In this document: positions 37,430 to 45,593 of the stretch, piece after piece | Position numbering within the stretch: position 1 is the stretch's first letter | Layout: each line of letters opens with the position of its first letter | Source of the DNA: Vibrio sp. MEBiC08052 | GTDB taxonomy: Bacteria; Pseudomonadota; Gammaproteobacteria; Enterobacterales; Vibrionaceae | Assembly: GCF_001506075.1 (NCBI RefSeq) | Contig: NZ_KQ947475.1 | Span: 2,920,631-2,984,630, forward strand | Reading direction: 5' to 3' | DNA length: 64,000 nucleotides | Notes under the pieces: generated by a model | What the model was told of the DNA's origin: nothing | Seen by the model: only the letters and a program-made list of their open reading frames with translations | Database searches by the model: none | Made by a program: the position numbers and the translations under genes

Positions 37430-38361
37430 TGGACATACTTTTCATCCAGCAAATATTGATTGCTGCCTTAAAAACAGGAACCCCATTACTGCTCATTGCA
37501 TTGGGAGAGCTGGTCTGTGAAAAATCAGGCGTCCTGAATCTCGGTCAGGAAGGGATGATGCTCATGGGGGCCATGGCGGGGTTTGCCGGTGCCTATTTCA
37601 GTGGGAGTCTCGCCTTGGGACTACTCATTGCAATGTTTGCCGGCACCATAATGGCCCTGTTGTTTGCCATACTGACTCAAACCCTGAATACCAATCAGGT
37701 CGCTACTGGTTTAGCCTTGACGATTTTCGGTACCGGGCTGAGCGCATTTCTCGGTAGTCAATTGGTGGGGAATACGATTGAAGGATTTCAGGAGCTAGCC
37801 ATTCCCGGACTCAGCCAGATCCCCTTTATCGGCCCGATCCTATTTCAACACGATTTATTGGTCTACCTCAGTTTTCTCATTGTCGGTCTGACTTGGTGGG
37901 TCATGCACCGGACGCGCTTAGGCCTGACAATTCGTGCCGTGGGAGAAAATCCACATGCTGCGAATGCACTGGGGATTCATGTCATTCGTCTTCGCTATGG
38001 TGTCATCGCATTTGGAGGTGCAATGGCCGGACTTGCCGGTGCTTACATGTCATTGGCTTACACCCCGATGTGGATGGAAAATATGACCGCAGGCCGAGGG
38101 TGGATCGCGCTCGCACTGGTCGTTTTTGCGTCTTGGCGAATCGGCTACCTAATGCTCGGAGCCTACTTGTTTGGGTGCAGTTCAATCATGCATTTAGTGA
38201 TGCAGGGATTGGGCATTGATATTTCGCCCAATTTATTAGCGATGATTCCCTATCTGGCGACAGTGATTGTCATGGTTCTGATTAGTTCTGATGCGTTACG
38301 CCAAAAATTGGCGACCCCAATGAGTCTGGGAAAACCATTTGATCCAAAACTACATTCATAG
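37429..38361 (+). CDS. Nucleoside-type ABC importer permease 2
   Basis: A 310-residue membrane protein of the YufQ/BmpE type: TGTPLLLIALGELVCEKSGVLNLGQEGMMLMGAMAGFAG, LTIRAVGENPHAANALGIHVIRLRYGVIAFGGAMAGLAGAYMS. Its ATG shares a base with the stop of permease 1 (TAATG). It completes the transmembrane part of the importer. It is followed by a 315-bp gap with a hairpin, after which the binding protein has its own operator. Confidence 0.9.
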   Translation: MDILFIQQILIAALKTGTPLLLIALGELVCEKSGVLNLGQEGMMLMGAMAGFAGAYFSGSLALGLLIAMFAGTIMALLFAILTQTLNTNQVATGLALTIFGTGLSAFLGSQLVGNTIEGFQELAIPGLSQIPFIGPILFQHDLLVYLSFLIVGLTWWVMHRTRLGLTIRAVGENPHAANALGIHVIRLRYGVIAFGGAMAGLAGAYMSLAYTPMWMENMTAGRGWIALALVVFASWRIGYLMLGAYLFGCSSIMHLVMQGLGIDISPNLLAMIPYLATVIVMVLISSDALRQKLATPMSLGKPFDPKLHS

Positions 38362-38391
38362 CAGATGGTCCCGCTATCCAAACATCCCATC

Positions 38392-38412
38392 ATGGTGCAT
38401 TAACCGCACCAT
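38392..38412 (+). other. Hairpin in the gap behind the permease genes
   Basis: ATGGTGC pairs with GCACCAT across a 7-nt loop, 31 bp after the permease stop. There is no T run, so it is either a weak terminator or an mRNA-stabilising stem. The remaining part of the 38362-38676 gap carries the operator and promoter of the binding-protein gene. Confidence 0.45.
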
Positions 38413-38539
38413 AATGGTGATTATCAGCACAAATTTTCCACCATGAGTCCGCATGTGAATTCATTGTTGAGCAATTTTAAACAGTTCCATCGATAGTCGA
38501 ACTAAATTAAACCATACTGGGATTTGATTTTGTCAAAAT

Positions 38540-38555
38540 ACAACCATGTGGTCAG
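38540..38555 (+). promoter_or_regulatory. RutR-like operator upstream of the BMP gene
   Basis: ACAACCATGTGGTCAG followed by TTTTTTGCA. The right half TGGTCAG and the T-rich flank equal those of the site at 34679; the left half ACCA is shorter. It lies about 122 bp before the ATG. Confidence 0.6.
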
Positions 38556-38676
38556 TTTTTTGCAAGTCTGTCTTTTATCAACGGCTTGGCAACATCGTGT
38601 TTAATAAAAACAGCGCCTCACCGTTAAAGTCTATACCCAATTAATAATCACAAAAATCAATGAAATGGAGTATTTC

Positions 38677-39753
38677 ATGAAAATAAATCAGTGGTTGTCC
38701 GTCACGGCCTTGTCGCTGTCAGCGTTGTTTTCCACTTCTACACTTGCCAAAGAACCACTTAAAGTCGGTTTTGTTTATGTTGGCCCGGTTGGTGACCATG
38801 GTTGGAGTTATGAACACGATCAGGCTCGCCAAGAAATGGAAGCCCACTTCGGCGGTCAGGTCAAAACAACATTTGTTGAAAATGTTTCCGAAGGCGCTGA
38901 TGCGGAGCGCGTCATTACTCAATTGGCAAAAGCGGGCAATGACATTATTTTCACCACCTCTTTTGGATTTATGAATCCAACGCTCAAAGTTGCCAAACGT
39001 TTTCCTAAAGTTGTGTTTGAACATGCCACCGGCTATAAGCGCAGCAAAAATGTGGGCACTTATGCTCTGCGCACTTATGAAAGCCGTTATGTCTCTGGTG
39101 TCGCTGCGGGGATGACGACCAAATCGAATGTGATCGGCTATATTGCAACCTTCCCGATTCCAGAAGTGATTCGAGATATCAACGCTGTTTATCTCGGAGC
39201 AAAAAGCGTCAATCCGGACGTGAAAATTAAAATTGTCTGGGTCAACACTTGGTACGATCCCGGCAAAGAATCGGATGCAGCAAATGCACTGATCGATCAA
39301 GGTGTTGACGTTCTGTTGCAACATACGGATAGTCCCGCACCATTGATTGCCGCAGAGAAACGGGGTGTAATGGGGATTGGACAGTCATCAGACATGCAGC
39401 ACTTTGCACCCAAGTCACACATGTTCTCAGTGAGAGATTATTGGGCACCTTATTACATTAAAACCGTTCAAGAAGTGATGGACGGAACGTGGAAGTCTAC
39501 GGATTACTGGGGAGGACTTAAAGATGATGTCATTCATATTACCTCCATCAATCAGTCCTTACCGGCTGACGTCAAGACAGCAATCCAAAACACTCAGGAC
39601 AAAATCAAATCCGGTGCGATTGTCCCGTTTGCCGGTCCGTTAAAAGACAATCAGGGTCATCTGAAAGTTGCAGTAGGAAGCGCAGCGTCAGATAAAGAGC
39701 TGGTCGGTATGCATTGGTATGTTGAAGGAATTGACGCCAGCATTCCAAAATAA
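38677..39753 (+). CDS. BMP-family (PnrA-like) purine nucleoside binding protein
   Basis: ATG 38677 follows TGGAG and starts the signal peptide MKINQWLSVTALSLSALFST; the mature protein begins near KEPLKVGFVYVGPVGDHGWSYEHDQAR, the conserved nucleoside-binding N-terminus of the BMP/PnrA/Med family. Also seen: ITTSFGFMNPTLKVAKRFPKV-like segment and WVNTWYDPGKESDAANALIDQG. There is no lipobox, so it is soluble in the periplasm, unlike the lipoproteins of Gram-positives. It delivers the ligand to the importer encoded upstream. It has its own operator and a strong terminator, so it can be made in excess over the membrane parts. Confidence 0.9.
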   Translation: MKINQWLSVTALSLSALFSTSTLAKEPLKVGFVYVGPVGDHGWSYEHDQARQEMEAHFGGQVKTTFVENVSEGADAERVITQLAKAGNDIIFTTSFGFMNPTLKVAKRFPKVVFEHATGYKRSKNVGTYALRTYESRYVSGVAAGMTTKSNVIGYIATFPIPEVIRDINAVYLGAKSVNPDVKIKIVWVNTWYDPGKESDAANALIDQGVDVLLQHTDSPAPLIAAEKRGVMGIGQSSDMQHFAPKSHMFSVRDYWAPYYIKTVQEVMDGTWKSTDYWGGLKDDVIHITSINQSLPADVKTAIQNTQDKIKSGAIVPFAGPLKDNQGHLKVAVGSAASDKELVGMHWYVEGIDASIPK

Positions 39754-39760
39754 TGTCTTC

Positions 39761-39802
39761 ACTCACTTCGTTCTCTACACGGGTACGAAGTGAGTTTTTT
39801 TT
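39761..39802 (+). terminator. Terminator behind the BMP gene
   Basis: ACTCACTTCGT and ACGAAGTGAGT form an 11-bp stem with a 13-nt loop followed by eight T, starting 8 bp after the stop codon. It separates the binding-protein transcript from xdhABC. Confidence 0.9.
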
Positions 39803-39811
39803 CGACATAAT

Positions 39812-39827
39812 TTGACCAGATGGACAG
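39812..39827 (+). promoter_or_regulatory. RutR-like operator upstream of xdhA
   Basis: TTGACCAGATGGACAG followed by CTTTTTTCA matches TTGACCAnnTGGTCAA at 12 of 14 fixed positions (the left half is perfect). It sits 23 bp before the xdhA ATG, where a bound repressor would block the transcript. Confidence 0.7.
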
Positions 39828-39849
39828 CTTTTTTCAGGGAAGAAAAACT

Positions 39850-41304
39850 ATGCTCGAAGTGATGATCAACAACCAAATCGTCAGTATTCCTTCGATATCA
39901 GCCGATATGATGCTACTGACTTATCTCAGAGAACACCGTGCATTAAAAGGGACGAAAGAAGGCTGTGCCAGTGGTGACTGTGGTGCATGTACCGTGGTGA
40001 TGGTTGACCAAGATGAGCACTATGCACTGCGTTACCGTCAGATCAATGCATGTATTACCCCGTTACATGCTGTACACGGAAAACAGATCATAACGGTGGA
40101 GTCCCTTAAACAGGGGGAACAACTTCACCCGGTTCAGCAAGCTGTCATCAACCGGCATGGCAGTCAGTGCGGGTTCTGTACCCCCGGCTTTGTGATGTCG
40201 CTCTACGCGCTCTCGAAACAGAAAAACCGACCAGAGAATCCCGCAGATTTTCTAGCCGGCAACCTATGCCGCTGCACCGGATATGGGCCGCTCATTGAAG
40301 CCGCCCATGATATCGTTCAAACCGACATCACCGATCCCCTTGATGCTCATCGACAAACAGTTCAACACTGGTTCGCTCAGGTACCACCGCTCCAGTCCGA
40401 GCACTATTTTATGCCGGAGACTCGTCAGGAATTAGCCAAGCTACGTCAAACTCATCCAACAGCAAAATTAATCGCCGGCGGGACCGATCTCTCTTTGGAA
40501 GTGACGCAACGTTATCACTCTCTCCCCTTGTTGATCGATGTATCCAAAGTCGATGATCTGCTCACCATCACGGAAACCGGCGATAGTTGGCGGTTGGGGG
40601 CTGCGGTCCCGATGTATCGTGTCCATCAATTTATGCAACAACACTTCCCATCAACCGATGAAATTATTGAACGCTTAGGGAGTATTACCATCCGCCATCG
40701 TGCTACGTTGGGCGGTAGTCTGGGTCATGCTTCGCCTATCGGCGATATTGCTCCTTTACTGATCAGCTTAAATGGTCAGATTGAAGTAGATAATGGCAAA
40801 CAGCGCATCCGATATGCTCCCGAAGATTATATTACCGGTTATCGTCAAACCCGGTTGCAAAATGATGAATGGATCAGTGCAATCTATCTCCCCAAAATAA
40901 AGGAACAGCAGCGACATGCAATCTATAAAGTCAGCAAGCGTTATGAAGACGATATTGCCACCGTTGTCCTCGCCTTAAATTTCACGTTTGATGATCAGCG
41001 ACATATCAGCCACTGCATTATCGCGGCCGGGGGCGTTGCGGAAAAATCTGTTCGCCTGACAGCTCTGGAAACTCCATTTATCGGTCAACCCTTGACCCAG
41101 TCGCTGATCCGCCATGTTCAGGCACTGGTTCCTCAGGTGATCCATCCACTGAGTGATATTCGAGGTTCAGCCCAATACCGGATTCATCTGGTACAAAACC
41201 TGCTTCAACGTTATTTCTTTGACAATCAGAGTATTGTAGTCCGGCAGGAACAAACCGGACATCAATATCCACCGATTAAAACGAGGTTGACTTATCATGC
41301 GTAA
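39850..41304 (+). CDS. xdhA: Xanthine dehydrogenase small subunit (FeS/FAD)
   Basis: ATG 39850 follows AGGGAAG; the frame extends 10 codons further without support. The 484 residues carry two 2Fe-2S sites (CASGDCGACTVV with Cys39/44/47, and QCGFCTPGF plus NLCRCTGYGP), then a FAD domain (KLIAGGTDLSLEVTQ, TIRHRATLGGSLGHASPIGDIAP). It takes electrons from the Moco subunit and passes them to NAD+. It overlaps xdhB by 8 bp. The product oxidises hypoxanthine and xanthine to urate with XdhB. Needs molybdate from modABC. Confidence 0.95.
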   Translation: MLEVMINNQIVSIPSISADMMLLTYLREHRALKGTKEGCASGDCGACTVVMVDQDEHYALRYRQINACITPLHAVHGKQIITVESLKQGEQLHPVQQAVINRHGSQCGFCTPGFVMSLYALSKQKNRPENPADFLAGNLCRCTGYGPLIEAAHDIVQTDITDPLDAHRQTVQHWFAQVPPLQSEHYFMPETRQELAKLRQTHPTAKLIAGGTDLSLEVTQRYHSLPLLIDVSKVDDLLTITETGDSWRLGAAVPMYRVHQFMQQHFPSTDEIIERLGSITIRHRATLGGSLGHASPIGDIAPLLISLNGQIEVDNGKQRIRYAPEDYITGYRQTRLQNDEWISAIYLPKIKEQQRHAIYKVSKRYEDDIATVVLALNFTFDDQRHISHCIIAAGGVAEKSVRLTALETPFIGQPLTQSLIRHVQALVPQVIHPLSDIRGSAQYRIHLVQNLLQRYFFDNQSIVVRQEQTGHQYPPIKTRLTYHA

Positions 41305-43801
41305 ACTTATCAGTCAGCCCTATACGGCACAACCGACTCACTCTCAGCATCGATCAAATGTAGTCGGTCACTCCTTACCGCATGAAAGCGCTAAAAAGCA
41401 GGTCTCCGGAGAGGCTCTGTTTGTTGATGATTATCCGGAACCGCACGGATGCTTACATGGGGCATTAATCACCAGTACCATTGCCAAAGGCACCATCAAG
41501 CACCTCGATCTCTCTGAAGTACAGCGGTCTCCGGGAGTTATTCGCGTCATTACCCATCACGATATTCCGGGACATAATGAAATTGGCACCATCCATAAAG
41601 GCGATCCGCTCCTGTGTCAGAATGACATCCGTTATTTTTGCCAACCCATTGCCTTTGTTGTCGCGGAAAGCCACCAACTCGCCTGTCAGGCTGCACAGAA
41701 AGCATTGATTGAATATGAAGAAACCAAAGAGCCAGTGATCTCGTATCAACAAGCATCGCAACAGGCGCATTTACTCCCGTCCCACCAGATGGGAGCCTAC
41801 CAAGGACAGACGTTTTTAGCGGAAGGGACTGACCGGGACTTACCAAGGACAGACGTTTCAGCTTACCAAGGACAGACACTTTTAGTGGCTAATCCTGTGA
41901 ACATCCGTGGTACGCTGGCCGTGGGCGGACAGGAGCATTTTTATCTGGAGGGCCAAATCAGTCTTGCCGAAGTGACGGAAGATGGTGGTATTTTTATCCG
42001 GGCATCAACTCAACATCCGACCGAGGTACAAAATCTGATTGCAGAAGTGCTGAACATTCCTTTCAATCACGTCACGGTTGATATGCGCCGCATGGGGGGT
42101 GGGTTCGGTGGTAAAGAAACGCAAGCCGCAGCATGGGCTTGCCTTGCCAGTCTGGGCGCAAAACTCACCCAGAAAGCCGTTAAATTCAGGCTCCCGCGTG
42201 CAATCGACATGTCAACGACTGGTAAGCGCCATCCCTTTTTTAATCGTTATGAACTAACGACCACTGACGATGGAGAAATTCTGGCTGCGACTATCGAAGT
42301 CAATGGATTATGCGGTCATTCAGCCGACTTGTCTGACGCAATTGTTGACCGCGCCATGTTCCATGCCGACAACGCTTATTTTCTTGGTCAGGCCTGCATC
42401 ATCGGCAATCGTCTCAAAACAGATACTGTTTCACATACCGCATTTCGAGGGTTTGGTGGACCACAAGGGATGATCATAATTGAAAAAGCTATTCAGGACT
42501 TGGCAATCACATTGCAGCAGGATCCGTTCGATCTTCGCCTAAAAAATCTTTATCGCCCGGGCAAATCCGTCACACCTTATGGGATGGAAGTCGAGCAAAC
42601 CGCTGAACTTCATGATGTACTCACTCGCCTGGAAATCTCCTGTGATTATCGCCAGCGACGTCAGGACATCCACGCATGGAACCGGCATCATCCGGTACTC
42701 AAAAAAGGGTTAGCCCTGACTCCAGTTAAATTTGGGATTTCTTTCACAGCAACGCACCTCAATCAAGCTGGCGCACTCATCCATATTTATACCGATGGAA
42801 CGGTACAGGTTTCACATGGTGGTACCGAAATGGGCCAAGGACTACATACCAAAATTCAACAAATCGTGGCCCAGACATTCGGCATCCCAGCCGACTGGAT
42901 CTTAGTGACATCGACGAGAACCGATAAAGTACCGAATACCTCACCAACCGCAGCTTCTTCTGGTGCTGACCTCAATGGTATGGCTGCGCATAACGCAGCT
43001 ATGACCCTGAAAGAGCGGCTGCTTGACTTTGCGGTAAACCACAACGAGTGTCTGTCCTCGCAACAACAAATGGCTCACGAGCGTCTGTCCTCACAATCCC
43101 ATCCACCTGAAGTTAAAGATGGCATCCTCTATCTTGATGGTACAGAAGTCGAATGGGTGACCTTAATTCAGCAGGCTTATTTAAATCGTGTGTCCCTTTC
43201 TGCAACAGGCTATTACAGTACACCTAAAATTGGTTATGACCGTTCGCAAGCCTGCGGACGTCCTTTTTTCTATTTTGCCATCGGTGCTTCCTGCTCGGAG
43301 GTGATGATCGATATGCTCACCGGAGAGATGACGGTTGAGCGAGTGGATATTCTGCATGATGTTGGCAGTAGCTTGAATCCAGCCATTGATATCGGACAGA
43401 TTGAGGGAGGATACATTCAGGGATTAGGCTGGCTGACGACGGAAGAACTGGTCTGGAATGATCGTGGACATCTTCTTAGCCATAGTCCGATGAATTATAA
43501 AATTCCAAGTATCTGTGACTATCCGAAACAGATGAATATTGAACTTTACGACGTCCCCAATCCAGAACATAGTATTTACCGTTCGAAAGCTGTCGGTGAA
43601 CCCCCTTTTATGCACGCAATCAGCACTTGGTGTGCGATTTATGATGCCATTGCTGCAATTTCTGAACATCAGTGCATTCCCGATCTTGATACCCCTGCCA
43701 CAGGGGAAAGAATACTCACGGCTTGCCAGCAACAATATCAATGGCTGGCACACCAAACGCAGACAACCGCGGTTTACAGTGAAGCAGATAGCGAGGGATA
43801 A
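41297..43801 (+). CDS. xdhB: Xanthine dehydrogenase large subunit (molybdopterin), with repeat-derived insertions
   Basis: An 834-residue Moco subunit, somewhat longer than the 770-800 usual for XdhB. Family blocks: GEALFVDDYPEPHGCLHGALI, GGQEHFYLEGQI, RRMGGGFGGKETQ, TAFRGFGGPQGM, GTEMGQGLHTKI, TAASSGADLNG, and KAVGEPPFMHA with the catalytic Glu. Two tracts look inserted: residues 165-199 with two Gly-Gln-Thr units and an RTD unit, and about 581-604 (ECLSSQ, ERLSSQ) from antisense units. Both fall in surface loops between conserved blocks, so the enzyme may still work. Same operon as xdhA and xdhC. Confidence 0.94.
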   Translation: MRKLISQPYTAQPTHSQHRSNVVGHSLPHESAKKQVSGEALFVDDYPEPHGCLHGALITSTIAKGTIKHLDLSEVQRSPGVIRVITHHDIPGHNEIGTIHKGDPLLCQNDIRYFCQPIAFVVAESHQLACQAAQKALIEYEETKEPVISYQQASQQAHLLPSHQMGAYQGQTFLAEGTDRDLPRTDVSAYQGQTLLVANPVNIRGTLAVGGQEHFYLEGQISLAEVTEDGGIFIRASTQHPTEVQNLIAEVLNIPFNHVTVDMRRMGGGFGGKETQAAAWACLASLGAKLTQKAVKFRLPRAIDMSTTGKRHPFFNRYELTTTDDGEILAATIEVNGLCGHSADLSDAIVDRAMFHADNAYFLGQACIIGNRLKTDTVSHTAFRGFGGPQGMIIIEKAIQDLAITLQQDPFDLRLKNLYRPGKSVTPYGMEVEQTAELHDVLTRLEISCDYRQRRQDIHAWNRHHPVLKKGLALTPVKFGISFTATHLNQAGALIHIYTDGTVQVSHGGTEMGQGLHTKIQQIVAQTFGIPADWILVTSTRTDKVPNTSPTAASSGADLNGMAAHNAAMTLKERLLDFAVNHNECLSSQQQMAHERLSSQSHPPEVKDGILYLDGTEVEWVTLIQQAYLNRVSLSATGYYSTPKIGYDRSQACGRPFFYFAIGASCSEVMIDMLTGEMTVERVDILHDVGSSLNPAIDIGQIEGGYIQGLGWLTTEELVWNDRGHLLSHSPMNYKIPSICDYPKQMNIELYDVPNPEHSIYRSKAVGEPPFMHAISTWCAIYDAIAAISEHQCIPDLDTPATGERILTACQQQYQWLAHQTQTTAVYSEADSEG
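41804..41877 (+). repeat. Three GGACAGAC units inside xdhB, sense
   Basis: Exact cores at 41804, 41847 and 41870, each preceded by TACCAA, plus a degraded GGGACTGAC at 41825. Spacings of 43 and 23 bp put the middle unit in a different frame (PRTDVS) while the outer ones read YQGQT. The whole tract keeps the xdhB frame open. Confidence 0.9.
43050..43090 (-). repeat. Two GGACAGAC units inside xdhB, antisense
   Basis: GTCTGTCC at 43050 and 43083 (33 bp apart), each followed by TCGCAA or TCACAA. On the coding strand they read ECLSSQ and ERLSSQ. They fall in a non-conserved loop before the SLSATGYYSTP block. Confidence 0.85.
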
Positions 43802-43804
43802 AGG

Positions 43805-44755
43805 ATGGCTGTTCAATCATCTGTTCATACATTGATCAGCACTTCGATGCATTGGTTGGACGCTTGTCACATGTTACAGCAGCAAGGCTACGACTACTGT
43901 CTGGCGACCATTGTTGCAGCCGTCGGATCAGTGCCACGCGCTTGTGGGGCTAAAATGGTGATCACGACACAAGGACAGTATGACTCTCTCGGGGGAGGTA
44001 ACCTGGAACGGCAAGTGATAGAGACGGCCAGAACCGAGCTGCAACGTCGTTGTCAGCATCCCAATCAAGACCCCACAGTGTCGATCGAGCGATATAGTCT
44101 AACCGCTGATCTGCAACAGTGTTGTGGTGGAGCAGTTCAGGTTTTGTTTGAATATTTCAACACGCAACAACCTCATGTCGCTATTTTTGGTGCGGGCCAC
44201 ATTGGTCAAGCGCTCGCTCCCATTATTAATAAGTTACAATGTCACGCAACAGTTTTCGATTCTCGCCCGGACTGGTTGGCGCCACTGAATGAACAAGGAA
44301 TGTCAACGCAATGTTTTGACTCCACTGAAACAGTAATCTCATCGTTACTCCCTCACACGCATCTGGTGATCATGACACACGACCATCGTTTAGATTATGA
44401 CTTAACCCGACTGGCACTGGAAAGACAGTGTTTTCCATACATTGGCCTCATCGGGTCTGAAGGTAAAAAACAACGTTTCATCTATCGGCTCAAAGAACAG
44501 TTAAGCCAGCCTGAGCTGATCTCTCAGTTAACTTGCCCAATCGGGCATCCCGACATCAAAGGTAAACGACCAATGCAGGTGGCGCTCTCCATTGCGGCGC
44601 AGCTGAATATGCTGTTTGAACAACAAGACGTGCCAGTTCAGCGCCCAATAGACATTGCAACAACGGTGACCGATTCAGTCCCCAAAAAGCAACAACATCT
44701 CTGGCAACAAGCCAATACGTTACTTAAAGAGGTATCCAAACCACCCTATGAATAA
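43805..44755 (+). CDS. xdhC: Xanthine dehydrogenase accessory protein XdhC
   Basis: A 316-residue XdhC-type maturation factor: DYCLATIVAAVGSVPRACGAKMVI, DSLGGGNLERQVI, LQQCCGGAVQVLFEYF, the Rossmann motif VAIFGAGHIGQAL, and YIGLIGSEGKKQRF. Such proteins bind sulfurated Moco and load it into XdhB. It starts four bases behind the xdhB stop with a strong ribosome site. The HTTQGQYD-like stretch (VITTQGQYDS) is native to the family and is not a repeat copy. Confidence 0.93.
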   Translation: MAVQSSVHTLISTSMHWLDACHMLQQQGYDYCLATIVAAVGSVPRACGAKMVITTQGQYDSLGGGNLERQVIETARTELQRRCQHPNQDPTVSIERYSLTADLQQCCGGAVQVLFEYFNTQQPHVAIFGAGHIGQALAPIINKLQCHATVFDSRPDWLAPLNEQGMSTQCFDSTETVISSLLPHTHLVIMTHDHRLDYDLTRLALERQCFPYIGLIGSEGKKQRFIYRLKEQLSQPELISQLTCPIGHPDIKGKRPMQVALSIAAQLNMLFEQQDVPVQRPIDIATTVTDSVPKKQQHLWQQANTLLKEVSKPPYE

Positions 44756-44769
44756 ACATAAGGAAAGAG

Positions 44770-45264
44770 ATGAACGCTGCAACTCGAACGATTCAGTTAA
44801 CTCAGCCCCAATTGGCTCAAATCTGTACCAGTACCTCGTGGCAGCAGCTCATGCTCGCTCATATTATGCCGAGCCCTGACTACGCAACATTGTGTCAAAG
44901 AGCCGATGCAGCATTTGCGCAACTTTCAGAATCCGACTGGCTGGAAGCGTTTGCCGGTCATCCGATGATTGGCGACCTTGACACATTACAAAAGAAATAT
45001 AGTCAGGGAAAACATCTCAGTGAACAAGAACAGGGTAAAGTCAAACTGGCATCGAAAGCTGTACTGCACGATCTTTTGTATTACAATCAGGCCTATCTGA
45101 AAAAGTTCGGCTTTATTTTTATCATTTGTGCAAGCCAACAATCGGCAGAACAGGTCTTGGAACAGATAAAGGCAAGAATCAAAAATAATCGCAGCGATGA
45201 ATTGATGAATGCGGCCATAGAGCAACAAAAAATTAGTCGCCTGCGCATGGAGTCTTATCAATGA
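44770..45264 (+). CDS. uraD: OHCU decarboxylase
   Basis: A 164-residue protein with the 2-oxo-4-hydroxy-4-carboxy-5-ureidoimidazoline decarboxylase hallmarks: SDWLEAFAGHPMIGDLDTLQ, where the His of GHP is catalytic, and FIFIICASQQSAEQVL and IKNNRSDELMNAAIEQQKISRLRM at the C-terminus. It converts OHCU to S-allantoin, the last step from urate. It lies between xdhC and uraH with a four-base overlap to the latter. Confidence 0.92.
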   Translation: MNAATRTIQLTQPQLAQICTSTSWQQLMLAHIMPSPDYATLCQRADAAFAQLSESDWLEAFAGHPMIGDLDTLQKKYSQGKHLSEQEQGKVKLASKAVLHDLLYYNQAYLKKFGFIFIICASQQSAEQVLEQIKARIKNNRSDELMNAAIEQQKISRLRMESYQ

Positions 45265-45584
45265 GTACATTAAGTTGTCATATTCTCGATACCAGCTCCG
45301 GTACGCCTGCAGCCAATGTACCCGTCACACTTTATCGTTATCAGACTGGTGAACCGCTTGCATCGGCAACAACCGATGCCGACGGTCGTATCCGTTTTGC
45401 AGATATCACTTTATCATCCAATCACTATATGCTCTCATTTGATGTGGCATCTTATTGTGAAAATGCCTTCGGTCAGGCATTTTTCCCCAGAATCGATGTG
45501 CATTTTCATGTGACGGAACAAAAGCATTACCATATGCCATTACTTCTCTCGCCCTACGCCTATTCAACCTATCGTGGAAGTTAA
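45261..45584 (+). CDS. uraH: 5-Hydroxyisourate hydrolase
   Basis: A 107-residue transthyretin-related protein: HILDTSSGTPAANVPV at the start, FFPRIDVHFHV in the middle and the invariant C-terminal YRGS tetrapeptide that separates these enzymes from transthyretin. It hydrolyses 5-hydroxyisourate to OHCU. No signal peptide, so cytoplasmic. Its ATG overlaps the uraD stop. The upstream step, urate oxidation, is not encoded in the window. Confidence 0.94.
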   Translation: MSTLSCHILDTSSGTPAANVPVTLYRYQTGEPLASATTDADGRIRFADITLSSNHYMLSFDVASYCENAFGQAFFPRIDVHFHVTEQKHYHMPLLLSPYAYSTYRGS

Positions 45585-45593
45585 GAGTAAAGT

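Noticed and set aside
38719..39324. Long antisense frame (201 codons) opposite the BMP gene
   Set aside because: It is the shadow of a firmly identified gene; same for frames opposite pntA (7995-8483) and the RND pump (62008-62511).
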